Part shown: positions 23,888 to 32,466 of the stretch, piece after piece
Position numbering within the stretch: position 1 is the stretch's first letter
Layout: every line of letters starts with the position of its first letter
Source: a virus
IMG/VR virus record: IMGVR_UViG_3300022723_000184
Location: 62,001 to 126,000 of that record
Length of the DNA: 64,000 nucleotides
Reading direction: 5' to 3' (one strand)
The notes under the pieces: model-generated
What the model was told of the DNA's origin: nothing
Databases searched by the model: none
Seen by the model: only the letters and a program-made list of their open reading frames with translations
Position numbers and translations under genes: made by a program

Positions 23888-24564
23888 GCCCGGAGACTCC
23901 AGCAGACTGGTGCGAGAGCGAGAGCCCGTCCCCTGATCCTCAGGATCGGCGACAGCTGATTGGTCCGCAGACGGCCAACGCCCTGTGCCATACGGGATGG
24001 GCGCCCATCATCCTGACCGGCCTTTTCCGGGATCTTTTGGTCCGCCACTTCTCCGACGCTAACTTCATCGAGACGCCTGAGCTGCGAAAAGCAATCTGGC
24101 AGGAGCTACCCCCCACGGGTATACTGATCGAGAGCGTACACAAGTGGCGCGGCGACCTTACGGAAAAACGACCCGCGATCACGATTAAAAGAAACGCCTA
24201 CCGCAACGTCAGGATGGCGATCCTCGACCGGGTGGGCACAGACGAAGAGGGCAACGACAACTTCTCGACTCTCTGGGTTGGAAGTCACACCCTCTTCTGC
24301 ATCCATGGAACGGGTGCAGGTGTTGAGATCTTGGCCACCGAGGTGCAGCGAGAGCTGACCCAATTCGCCCCGGTGATCACCAAGATGCTCGGCCTACATA
24401 AGTTCAAGGTGAACGAGGTCGGGCAAATCAGCGAGCTGGAAGAGGCGACAGAGAACTTCGTCGTGCCGCTCACCGTTGGGTGGGCCTACGAGGAGAACTG
24501 GCGACTCGAACCAGAAGCGCTCAGGCTTTCGTCGATCTCGATCGGCTTCAGCCTGGACTGCTGA
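23884..24564 (+). CDS. Tail terminator/completion candidate
   Basis: 226 aa. GTG 23884 is chosen (GTGA overlap, GGAGG upstream); the longer frame from 23839 sits inside the previous gene. Mixed alpha/beta: GWAPIILTGLFRDLLVRHFS, WRGDLTEKRPAITIKRNAYR, HTLFCIHGTGAGVEILATEV, FVVPLTVGWAYEENWRLEPE. Size and position directly before the tail sheath match the T4 gp15/lambda gpU-type terminator that caps the tail and binds the head. No signature motif confirms it. Confidence 0.6.
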   Translation: MSPETPADWCESESPSPDPQDRRQLIGPQTANALCHTGWAPIILTGLFRDLLVRHFSDANFIETPELRKAIWQELPPTGILIESVHKWRGDLTEKRPAITIKRNAYRNVRMAILDRVGTDEEGNDNFSTLWVGSHTLFCIHGTGAGVEILATEVQRELTQFAPVITKMLGLHKFKVNEVGQISELEEATENFVVPLTVGWAYEENWRLEPEALRLSSISIGFSLDC

Positions 24565-24600
24565 TCAACACGTACGAACACTTTGGCATGGAGGCCTGAA

Positions 24601-27402
24601 ATGGCTACTTACGTTCTGCCCCAGGTCCTGGTCTTCCAGGATTTCCAGGCGTCGCCCGCCGCGGTCGCCAACCCGCTCCGAGCCCACATCGCCGGTCCCC
24701 ACGCGTTCGCCATCCGCTTCGACGACAACGACGAGCGTGAAGACGGACGTCTCGGGTTCTACGACGAAATCCTTGCCACCAACTACCTGTGGCCCAACCG
24801 CCCGGCCGGTGGCGACGTCGACGAGTCGTTCACCAAACTGTACGTGGTGGACGGTCTGCTTAAGTACTTCGAGGACACGGTGTCCGGCGGCTCGACCATC
24901 ACCCGCACCGGCCAGAACACCGTCCGCTCCGACACGGTCAACTTCGCCGAGAACGGGATCTACGCCCGCGACTCGTCGCTGCTCGATCGCGACGTCCAGA
25001 TCGGCGACATCGTCAAGGCCCGGTTCGTGCCGGTCGGCGACGACCCGGTCACCGTCTGGACGTTCGTCAAGGACCTGGTGGGCGACCCGATCGCTGCGAT
25101 CGTGGCCGCGGCCACCGCGGACGTGGACAACGCCGCGACCCAGGGCGCCTCCACGGCCGTCGCCAAGATCTCGGGCCCCGACAACTGCGTCACCCTGACC
25201 CCCGACGGCTCGTCCTACGACGGCCTGGCCGAAGGCGACATCACCGAGACCTACCGGATCACCGTGCTGGAAGGGTCGCTGGACGGCGACCTGACCCAGG
25301 CCAAGATCCGCGTCACCAGCGCCAGCGGCAACGACGACCAGGCCGAGGTGACCCCGAGCCCCGCCGGCAGCCCGACCCCGATCGGCACCCGCGGCCTGCT
25401 CGTGACGTTCTCCGACGACGACACGGCGGCGTGCTCGGCCTCGGCCAGCGACGACGACGTGTCGCCCAACGACCTGATTGCGGGCCAGGCCTGGGACGTG
25501 GCGGTCAGCCAGGCGTTCACCGCCCCGACCCCGACCTCGGGCGGCTCGTACACCGGCGCCCAGGACACCACGTACATCCTCGACGTGGTCCGCGGCGGCC
25601 TGTACGCCGACACCGACAAGCCCCAGATCCAGGTTTCGACGACCAACGGCACCGACGTCAGCGGTCCGACCAATATCACCGCGGCGGCCACTGCCGTGGC
25701 AGTCGGGACTAAGGGGACCACGGTGGCCTTCGACGGTACCGGCCTGCGCAAGGGCGACCGGTACTACATCGTGGTCACGGCCGAGGCCGAGGGCCCGATG
25801 CGGACCATCGTCCTGGGCAACACGATCCCCAGCGACATCACGGACGGCACCGAGTGCGACCTCACGCTGTTCATCCTCAAGCCTGAGGCCGAGATCCCGC
25901 AGAACCGGATCCAGTCGCCGCCGCTCCAGAACTGGACGACCAGCGACACCGAGATCACGGTCAACAGCTCGATTGAGCTATTCGATGAGACGTGGACCGA
26001 CGGCGGTGTCCCGCAGCCCCTGCCCCTGATCTCCGAGGACAGCCAGAACTACGGCATCCTCTACGTGGAGTACCGGGCCTGGCTGCAGGACCTGTGCAAC
26101 GAGGTCGGCACGATCAGCGACGTGGCCAACCTGAACGATCTGATCAGCGGCCCGCTGGACCCGATCAACCCCCTCAAGTGGGGCGTGTTCAAGGCCCTGT
26201 CGAACTCCAACGGCACCGAGGTGAAGTTCACCGCCGTCTGCGACCCGGACAGCCCGGAGAGCTGGGCGGACGTCCTGGAGCTGTTGGAGGGTCGTGACGA
26301 CGTCTACGGCCTCGTCCCGCTGACCCGGGACCGCACGGTCCTCGACCTGTACGCGGCCCACGTGGACGCCAACTCCACGCCGGAAGAGGGTCTGTGGCGG
26401 GTCGCCTGGTTCAGCCTGCTCGGGATCCCGACCAAGGCCATTGTCACCGCCGACAACTCGACGGACGGCGAGGCGGTCGAGGCGACGATCACCGACGACC
26501 CGAACACCTCGGGCACCCAGTACACGCTGGTCGAGGTGCCGGACAAGAACAGCGACTTCATCAAGAACGAGGTGCGGGCGGGCGACATCCTCCGCGCCAT
26601 CTACTCCTCGGACGGTTTCGGAAACGAGACCTACCAGGAGTTCGTGATCGACGACGTCCTGACCGAGGACAGCCTCCGCCTGCTCAGCGGGCCGGGCGCC
26701 GCGGTCAACGTCGCGGCCAAGATCGAGATCTGGCGGAACCTCTCCTTGAACGAAGAGGCCCAGGAGATCGCCCTTGACGCGGGCGCCTGGAACAACCGCC
26801 GCATCCGGGCCGTGTGGCCGGACACGATCGAGACCAGCGGCGTCGTGCAGGAGGGTTACCACCTGTGTGCCGCTCTGTCGGGCCTCCGCTCGGGCGTCCT
26901 GCCCCACCAGGGCATGACCCACCTGGAGGTCGCGGGCTTCACGGACGTGCCCCGCACGATCGACAAGTTCAACAAGCCGCAGCTGGACATCCTGGCGGCG
27001 GCCGGCACCTGGATCGTCACCCAGAACATCTTCGATGGCGAGATCTTTACTCGCCACGCGGTGACCACGGGCGACACCGAGGACATCGGCCAGCGCGAGG
27101 AGATGATCACCTCCAACGTGGACAGCATCAGCTTCCGGTTCAAGGACCACTTCGCTCCGTTCATCGGCGTGACCAACGTCACCCCGTCGATGATCGAGCT
27201 GCTGGGTCTGGAGGCCGAGTCGCTGATCGAGGTCCTCAAGACGGAGAACGCGACGCAGACGTTGGGCGGCCAGCTCATCGACGCGACGATCATCGAGCTG
27301 CGGCAGCACCTGACGTTGAAGGACAGGGTCGTCATGATCCTGGACACCGACATCCCGGTGCCGCTGAACAACTTGGAGATCCGCCTCCAGATCGTGTTCT
27401 AA
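24601..27402 (+). CDS. Tail sheath protein with Ig-like insertions
   Basis: 933 aa from ATG 24601 (GGAGG upstream; an in-frame upstream extension to 24583 is unlikely). The N-terminus (TYVLPQVLVFQDFQASPAAV) and the C-terminal part are sheath-like: VYGLVPLTRDRTVLDLYAAH, then HLCAALSGLRSGVLPHQGMT, TWIVTQNIFDGEIFTRHAVT, and the C-terminal VPLNNLEIRLQIVF. Between about residues 200 and 425 are two Ig-like or BIG-like repeats (DITETYRITVLEGSLDGDLT and QDTTYILDVVRGGLYADTDK), probably exposed on the tail surface. It is longer than the 450-700 aa common for sheaths. The expected partner, the tube gene, follows. Confidence 0.85.
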   Translation: MATYVLPQVLVFQDFQASPAAVANPLRAHIAGPHAFAIRFDDNDEREDGRLGFYDEILATNYLWPNRPAGGDVDESFTKLYVVDGLLKYFEDTVSGGSTITRTGQNTVRSDTVNFAENGIYARDSSLLDRDVQIGDIVKARFVPVGDDPVTVWTFVKDLVGDPIAAIVAAATADVDNAATQGASTAVAKISGPDNCVTLTPDGSSYDGLAEGDITETYRITVLEGSLDGDLTQAKIRVTSASGNDDQAEVTPSPAGSPTPIGTRGLLVTFSDDDTAACSASASDDDVSPNDLIAGQAWDVAVSQAFTAPTPTSGGSYTGAQDTTYILDVVRGGLYADTDKPQIQVSTTNGTDVSGPTNITAAATAVAVGTKGTTVAFDGTGLRKGDRYYIVVTAEAEGPMRTIVLGNTIPSDITDGTECDLTLFILKPEAEIPQNRIQSPPLQNWTTSDTEITVNSSIELFDETWTDGGVPQPLPLISEDSQNYGILYVEYRAWLQDLCNEVGTISDVANLNDLISGPLDPINPLKWGVFKALSNSNGTEVKFTAVCDPDSPESWADVLELLEGRDDVYGLVPLTRDRTVLDLYAAHVDANSTPEEGLWRVAWFSLLGIPTKAIVTADNSTDGEAVEATITDDPNTSGTQYTLVEVPDKNSDFIKNEVRAGDILRAIYSSDGFGNETYQEFVIDDVLTEDSLRLLSGPGAAVNVAAKIEIWRNLSLNEEAQEIALDAGAWNNRRIRAVWPDTIETSGVVQEGYHLCAALSGLRSGVLPHQGMTHLEVAGFTDVPRTIDKFNKPQLDILAAAGTWIVTQNIFDGEIFTRHAVTTGDTEDIGQREEMITSNVDSISFRFKDHFAPFIGVTNVTPSMIELLGLEAESLIEVLKTENATQTLGGQLIDATIIELRQHLTLKDRVVMILDTDIPVPLNNLEIRLQIVF

Positions 27403-27414
27403 ACCAGAACGCCG

Positions 27415-27443
27415 ACCCCGGGGCCTACGGGCCCCGGGGTTTG
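27415..27443 (+). terminator. Strong stem-loop after the sheath gene
   Basis: ACCCCGGGGCC, loop TACG, GGCCCCGGGGT: a perfect 11-bp stem closed by a UNCG-type tetraloop, followed by a weak TTTG. Termination is probably partial, or the stem protects the sheath mRNA. Confidence 0.7.
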
Positions 27444-27474
27444 ATAAAGAAACGCCTCGGCACGCTGAGGCTCT

Positions 27475-27490
27475 TAGGTACGGAGACCTA
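27475..27490 (+). promoter_or_regulatory. Shine-Dalgarno presented in a hexaloop
   Basis: TAGGT, loop ACGGAG, ACCTA, ending 4 bp before the tube gene ATG (27495). A second small stem (CCTC ... GAGG, 27455-27470) lies just upstream. Confidence 0.55.
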
Positions 27491-27494
27491 GACC

Positions 27495-27947
27495 ATGGCC
27501 GACATCTTCAACCGAAACGTGAGCAAGCTCGGCGGCGTGTTTACCTCGGACGAGGCGAAGCTCACGCTTAAGGGCAACCTGGGCGTGCTCGTCCAGCAGC
27601 TCCAGTTCACCTATGCCCAGACAATCACCCACCTCTACGAGGTCGGTGGCGCGAACATCTACTACGTCGGCGGCCGGACCCAGGGCAACCTGAACGTCAA
27701 CCGCGTCATCGGCCCGACCGGCACAATCTGTGCGCTGTACTCGACGTACGGCGACGTGTGCAACGCCAAGCAGAATGTGATCACCCTGGCCCTGCAGCAG
27801 ACCGACTGCTCGACGGGCGCCGGCGGCAAGAACACCTACACGATGAAGAACTGCGTCATCACGCAGACTGGCATCGCGGTGGCTGCCCAGGACATGATCA
27901 TCAACGAGAACACCACGATGATGTACTCGTCGCTGGAGTGCTCGTAA
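27495..27947 (+). CDS. Tail tube protein
   Basis: 150 aa, ATG 27495. Typical small tube subunit size, directly after the sheath gene as in most myoviruses. Sequence pattern of a tube beta-barrel: SKLGGVFTSDEAKLTLKGNL, LVQQLQFTYAQTITHLYEVG, NIYYVGGRTQGNLNVNRVIG, ending KNTYTMKNCVITQTGIAVAA and MINENTTMMYSSLEC. It has its own structured leader, fitting high and separately tuned expression. Confidence 0.85.
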   Translation: MADIFNRNVSKLGGVFTSDEAKLTLKGNLGVLVQQLQFTYAQTITHLYEVGGANIYYVGGRTQGNLNVNRVIGPTGTICALYSTYGDVCNAKQNVITLALQQTDCSTGAGGKNTYTMKNCVITQTGIAVAAQDMIINENTTMMYSSLECS

Positions 27948-27964
27948 GACAACCACTCGCCGAC

Positions 27965-27982
27965 CTAAAAAGCACTTTTTAG
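27965..27982. repeat. AAAAAGCACTTTTT near-palindrome, copy 2
   Basis: CTAAAAAG-CA-CTTTTTAG; differs from the other copies by one central base. GCCGA and TCGGC flank it (27960-27964, 27984-27988), so the RNA could form a long hairpin. It starts 18 bp after the tube gene stop and is followed by GATC, as is copy 3. Confidence 0.75.
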
Positions 27983-28021
27983 ATCGGCCTCAGGGTCGGC
28001 CCTCCTACGGTGGGGTCGGCC

Positions 28022-28059
28022 CGGGCCACGAGGCCCGCTTAGAAACGCACCGCAAGGTG
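28022..28059 (+). promoter_or_regulatory. Two leader hairpins before the spike gene
   Basis: CGGGCC-ACGA-GGCCCG (28022-28037) and CACC-GCAA-GGTG (28048-28059, GNRA loop). The second includes the AAGGTG ribosome site of the gene at 28065. Confidence 0.45.
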
Positions 28060-28064
28060 AGCAC

Positions 28065-30809
28065 ATGGCGGATACCCCTCACGTAAGCCAGGGTGAGGCC
28101 GCGGAGCACACGGCAACTCCGGACAAGCGTATCGTCGACCTGGTCGACGGCCTTGAGGAGACCCTGGCCCGCCTCGACCCGAACCTCTCGTTCGCCGCCG
28201 ACCCTTTGCGGGCGGCCTTCGGCGGGCTCCTCGATTTCAACACCAACAACCCCGTCCAGTTTGGGCGGGTTGTTTATTCGGTTCCCTATTGCAACACGTA
28301 CCGCGTGCAGCTTGACCGGCTGTCGGGCGACCGGTGGTGCTGCGCGGCGGCCGACGGTTCACTGCTCCCGATCGGCGTCCGGTCCTCGACCGTGATCCCG
28401 CCGAACAGCCGGGTGATGGTCTGGATCCCTCCGGGCATCAACTGGGGCATCATCCTGGGCACGGTACCCGCCCAGATGTACGATCCGAACCTGGCGGTCC
28501 CCGAGTGGGTCCAGCAGGGCTCTGGCACCGGCATCAACCGGGAGAGCTGCTACACGTTCCCGTTCAAGAACCTGTTCCGCGAGGGCGGGATCATGGACTT
28601 CAGCAACGGCCGTCCCCTCGACGGCACGTCGCTGGACTGGGGACGGTTCGCTGAGACCGGGATCGGGATCCACATCGACCCGTTCCAGGCCTTTCTCCGC
28701 GTCAATGAGGCGTGCGGCCTGTTCCTCAACTACTTCGACAGTTACATGCGTCTGGCCGGGGTGAACCTCGACATCCAGAGCGCGGTGCACGAGCTGAACG
28801 TCCGGGAGGACTCGGGCGAGAACCGACTGTTCAAGGGCGTCGCCGTCTACCCCTGGGAAGCTCTCGGCCTGTTCAAGAACGGCGAGGAGCCCTGGGAGGA
28901 AAAGGACGACAAGGACGTTCAGTTCAAGAAGCACTATGGCAAGGTCGATCTGAAGGACGGCGACGAGGAGCAGCAGTCGTACTACCGGTACCAGGAGTAC
29001 GGTGGCTACCTGGGCCAGGGTTTCCGCCGGCTGCTCATCAGCCCCGCCGACAAGAGCGGCAAGCAGCTGTACTCGGACACGCCGGATTCTGCGGGCCCCG
29101 ACTTCGGTGTGTTCGAGGAGGGCCTTGGCCTCGATGGCTCGTACTGGGTCCGCTCGGCCAAAGGCATCTACATCTCCAAGCGGTGCCTGATCCCGGTGCC
29201 CAAAGAGATCCGGCTGCCCGAGGACCAGAAAGAGGGCGACGACAAGGACAAGGACAACTACAAGTTTTCCGGCACGTTCGGCGGCGGCGACGAGCACAAG
29301 GTCGGCGACATCGAGATCGAGGCCGAGGAAGACGAGAAACACCTGCTCCAGGCGGCCGGCCTGTTCGACGTGCTCGCCTACCACATGAACTGGAAGGGCC
29401 TGCACCCGTTCCATTACCACGGCGAGGACTACAAGACGCCTGAGGAATCGGCACCGGTCGAGGGCGGACCGACGGCGACCCAGGAGAACATTGACTTCAG
29501 CAAGCTGCAGGACGACATGTACCTGGGCTACCCCGAGCCCAAGATGGTCAAGATCGACGAGCGCTACGGCGAGGTCGAGTACTTCGAGCGGGAGGCGGGG
29601 ATCGCCGTGCTCCCCGACGGCAGCCTGGTGTTGTACGACGGCTACGGCTCGCAGATCACGATGACCGGCGGCGTCATTCGCCTCGACACGCCGGGCGACG
29701 TGCAGCTGATGCCGGGGCGCAACATCCTGCTGATGGGTGGCGACGACATCGTGCTCCGGTCCAAGAACAGCGTCGACATCTCGGCCGGTGACAAGGACGT
29801 GCGGATCAAGGCCGAGAGGAACATGCAGCTGCTCGCCGGCAACAGCGGCGAGGGCGGCATGCTCCTGGAGTCCAAGGCCTCTCGCACGGTCTACGACTTC
29901 GACAACAAGGTCGGCGAGGACGTGGTCAGCTCGGGCATCACGCTCAAGGCCGCCAAGTCGACGGTGGCCGCCTGGGCCGGCGACATCTACCTGCGAACCG
30001 GCAAGGAGGGCGACCCGCTGAACACGGGCGAGATTGTCCTCGACGCGTCGAAGGGCGACGCCGACGTCATCCTCAAGGGCCAGAAGGTCGAGGAGTATGT
30101 GAACGTCGGCCACGAGATCTTCATCGGCCCGCAGGATGAGAACTCGAACGTCAACAACTCGTTCGTCTTCGACCTGGGCGGCGCCCTGATCCCGGTGCAG
30201 CTGCGGGTGACCGGGCCGATCATCAACACCAGCGGGATCAGCACGCAGGGCTCGGTCAACTCGTTGGGCTCGTTCAACTCGAACTCGAACCCCGACGTCC
30301 TGCCCCTGGGCCCGGCCGCGGCCATCGTCGCCGCCCAGATTAGCCAGGCCCGCAGCAGCCAGGAGCAGGCCAACACGACCGGGACCCAGGAGCACACCGG
30401 CCTGTTCACCGACGGCTTGTACCAGGACGGCCAGCCGGGCAACGACAAGACGATCGAGCAGGCCTCGTTCAGCTACCGGGACGACGACGAGCAGGCCCAG
30501 TACAACACACAGAACTTCAAGCTCGCCGAGAGCCGCTGGCAGCAGATGGTCCGCCTCAACCTTGGGACGGGTGGCGTCGAGTGGGAGGAGCCCAAGGTCG
30601 AGTACCAGGCCCGCCAGCAGCTGCCGTGGCCCGGCAAGAAGAAGTGGGAGGACGAAGACACGCTGCTCCAGCTCGGGGAGCTGAGCATGTACGATACGTC
30701 CAACGGATACTCGAAGGATCGTGGTGACGACGGCGGCCCTTACCTGGAACCCAAGCTGGGTGAGCTGGAACGTATCGCACCGAAAACAGGTTTCAAGGTG
30801 CTCGGATAG
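28065..30809 (+). CDS. Baseplate spike / gp5-VgrG-like protein
   Basis: 914 aa, ATG 28065. An OB-fold-like part lies near residues 65-140 (FGRVVYSVPYCNTYRVQLDR, SSTVIPPNSRVMVWIPPGIN). In the C-terminal half is the VgrG/gp5 needle pattern: SLVLYDGYGSQITMTGGVI, LDTPGDVQLMPGRNILLMGG, DIVLRSKNSVDISAGDKDVR, then MQLLAGN (about residues 525-590), a triple-stranded beta-helix. Long acidic insertions and a C-terminal helical region make it larger than T4 gp5. No lysozyme motif is obvious, so it is likely a membrane-puncturing spike without an embedded lysozyme. Confidence 0.8.
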   Translation: MADTPHVSQGEAAEHTATPDKRIVDLVDGLEETLARLDPNLSFAADPLRAAFGGLLDFNTNNPVQFGRVVYSVPYCNTYRVQLDRLSGDRWCCAAADGSLLPIGVRSSTVIPPNSRVMVWIPPGINWGIILGTVPAQMYDPNLAVPEWVQQGSGTGINRESCYTFPFKNLFREGGIMDFSNGRPLDGTSLDWGRFAETGIGIHIDPFQAFLRVNEACGLFLNYFDSYMRLAGVNLDIQSAVHELNVREDSGENRLFKGVAVYPWEALGLFKNGEEPWEEKDDKDVQFKKHYGKVDLKDGDEEQQSYYRYQEYGGYLGQGFRRLLISPADKSGKQLYSDTPDSAGPDFGVFEEGLGLDGSYWVRSAKGIYISKRCLIPVPKEIRLPEDQKEGDDKDKDNYKFSGTFGGGDEHKVGDIEIEAEEDEKHLLQAAGLFDVLAYHMNWKGLHPFHYHGEDYKTPEESAPVEGGPTATQENIDFSKLQDDMYLGYPEPKMVKIDERYGEVEYFEREAGIAVLPDGSLVLYDGYGSQITMTGGVIRLDTPGDVQLMPGRNILLMGGDDIVLRSKNSVDISAGDKDVRIKAERNMQLLAGNSGEGGMLLESKASRTVYDFDNKVGEDVVSSGITLKAAKSTVAAWAGDIYLRTGKEGDPLNTGEIVLDASKGDADVILKGQKVEEYVNVGHEIFIGPQDENSNVNNSFVFDLGGALIPVQLRVTGPIINTSGISTQGSVNSLGSFNSNSNPDVLPLGPAAAIVAAQISQARSSQEQANTTGTQEHTGLFTDGLYQDGQPGNDKTIEQASFSYRDDDEQAQYNTQNFKLAESRWQQMVRLNLGTGGVEWEEPKVEYQARQQLPWPGKKKWEDEDTLLQLGELSMYDTSNGYSKDRGDDGGPYLEPKLGELERIAPKTGFKVLG

Positions 30810-30820
30810 GAAGGAAAGTC

Positions 30821-32014
30821 ATGGCCAAGGAAATCGATCTGACAGGGCTGCGTAAACCGGATGGGGCGATGTCCACGCCTCCCCCGGCCTCCGCGCCGCA
30901 ACGAAACGGACCGCCGCTGGGCGTCGGGGAGGTGGTCAAGGCCATCGACCCGAAGGAACTGACGGCGGGCGAGCGGGCGACGCTCGAATCGGTGGGCTGG
31001 AAGGAAGGCGAGCCGGTGCCCGACAACATGCCCGAGATCCTCGCGGCTCAGGCCGAGGCCAAGGCCTCGGTCGGTGGGCCGCTGCCGCCCCCGGTCGACC
31101 CCAGCACGCCGCCCGTGAAGTTGCAGGTGCAAGACATCAGTGAGCTTCCGGCCGACAAGCAGGACGAGGTCCGGCAGAAGATGGCCGAGGCCCTGGGCCA
31201 GGCCGAGGCGGTCAAACAGGACGAGCAGCAAGCGGCCAGGGCCGCGGCCATGCCCGATGTGGCCAGGAAGATGGTCAGCGCCGCGATGAACCCCAAGGAC
31301 ACGGGGCCGGCCGAGCAAGTGGATCGCCCCGCGACCCGGACGGTGCCCGACGCCGATTACACGCCGGACCAGGGCAGCGTGGAGCGGGCCGAGCAGATCG
31401 AAGAGCAGCTGCCCAAGCCGCAGGCCGGCCCGGCCTACTGCCCCCATTGCAACTGGGACATGAGCCGCAAGGACATCGAGCCGCCGGGTGAGGCCGATCG
31501 GGCAAGCTTCTTGCAGGCGCTGCTCGGCATGAAGCCGTACACCAAGAAGGTCCCGCTCATGGGCGGGGCGTTCAGCGTCTCATTCCGGACCCTGACCACT
31601 GCGGAGTCCGACGCCGCGTTCAGCCAGGCGATGGCCGACCGCGACGCCCACGAGTTCATCAGCGAACTGGACTTCTGGGAGAAGGTCAACCGGTACCGGA
31701 TGTACCTGCAGATCTTCGAGATCGACCGGGAGGGTCGGCAGAAGATCGAGCTGCCCGACGGCCTGGACAAGGAGACCAATCCGAACTCCGCGGCCCACTG
31801 GAAGCTGCCGGAGGGCGTGGCCCCGCTCAAGGCGATCGAGCAGTACGTTTTGACCAACGTGCTGCCCAACGAGTCGGTGGCCAGGATCGTGCAGGTCGAA
31901 CTCAACCGGTTCAACCAGCAGGTATCTAAAATGGAGGCGATGGTAGACGACACGGATTTTTGGAAAGCGACCGGACAGCAGTCTTCCTCGTCGAAGCCCA
32001 CGTCAGGGGCCTGA
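30821..32014 (+). CDS. Tail assembly chaperone (short frame)
   Basis: 397 aa, ATG 30821 after AGGAAGG. The first half is disordered and Ala/Pro/Asp-rich. YCPHCNWDMSRKD (about residues 205-217) is a single CxxC knuckle. The folded part has helices like WEKVNRYRMYLQIFEIDREG and ends in a Ser-rich tail. The following ORF overlaps by 55 bp in the -1 frame and both lie directly before the tape measure gene, the hallmark of the gpG/gpGT-type chaperone pair. Confidence 0.75.
   Translation: MAKEIDLTGLRKPDGAMSTPPPASAPQRNGPPLGVGEVVKAIDPKELTAGERATLESVGWKEGEPVPDNMPEILAAQAEAKASVGGPLPPPVDPSTPPVKLQVQDISELPADKQDEVRQKMAEALGQAEAVKQDEQQAARAAAMPDVARKMVSAAMNPKDTGPAEQVDRPATRTVPDADYTPDQGSVERAEQIEEQLPKPQAGPAYCPHCNWDMSRKDIEPPGEADRASFLQALLGMKPYTKKVPLMGGAFSVSFRTLTTAESDAAFSQAMADRDAHEFISELDFWEKVNRYRMYLQIFEIDREGRQKIELPDGLDKETNPNSAAHWKLPEGVAPLKAIEQYVLTNVLPNESVARIVQVELNRFNQQVSKMEAMVDDTDFWKATGQQSSSSKPTSGA
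31957..31963 (+). other. Candidate -1 ribosomal frameshift site TTTTTGG
   Basis: The -1 frame is open only from 31930 (stop at 31927-31929), and the zero frame stops at 32012-32014, so a shift must occur between these. GAT TTT TGG allows the Phe-tRNA to slip from 31958 back to 31957 with full pairing; the A-site match is imperfect, so this is a candidate only. Confidence 0.4.
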
Positions 32015-32466
32015 TCGACTTCAGGGAAGCCCGGCTGAACGATCCCGCCTGGTGGCGGAGACTCCGGGCCGTCTTCAAGACGATGGCCCGGGAGAAAGAC
32101 CGGGAGATCTTCAAGGCAGTTTACGATCTGCAGCTTGCCTTGGTCGCGAACGGGAGTCTGACGGAAGAGAGCTTTGACGCGTCACAGGAGCGTGCGAATG
32201 AACTGAAGACCGACCTGATCAGCACCCACCGGCCATGGGAAGGCAAAAGCTATCAGGAGCGACAAAAGAAGCAGTTCAAGGACTGGCGTCAGCGGTACAT
32301 CGACGCGTTCGGCGTCGATCCCACGGACGAGAAGTTCAAGGAATGGGAGGCGAGCCAGATCGCCAAGATCGAATCAGGCGAGTTGTTCCAGGAGACCGAG
32401 TCGGACGAAGAACGAGTCACCCGCTTGCTGCGTGAGCGGGACGAGAAACAGAGGCAAGGACGCTGA
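31960..32466 (+). CDS. Tail assembly chaperone, frameshift extension
   Basis: 168 aa when read from TTG 31960, in the -1 frame relative to the gene at 30821. Helical and charged (DFREARLNDPAWWRRLRAVF, AREKDREIFKAVYDLQLALV, QKKQFKDWRQRYIDAFGVDP). No ribosome site precedes TTG, so it is probably made as a fusion by -1 frameshifting, as in many tailed phages where the T domain binds the tape measure. Its stop overlaps the ATG of the tape measure gene. Confidence 0.75.
   Translation: MESDRTAVFLVEAHVRGLIDFREARLNDPAWWRRLRAVFKTMAREKDREIFKAVYDLQLALVANGSLTEESFDASQERANELKTDLISTHRPWEGKSYQERQKKQFKDWRQRYIDAFGVDPTDEKFKEWEASQIAKIESGELFQETESDEERVTRLLRERDEKQRQGR

Noticed and set aside
28359-30395. Long open frames on the minus strand, such as one of 678 codons opposite the spike gene
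   Set aside because: They mirror high-GC codon positions of plus-strand genes, have arbitrary Arg/Val/Gly-rich composition, no ribosome sites and no domains.
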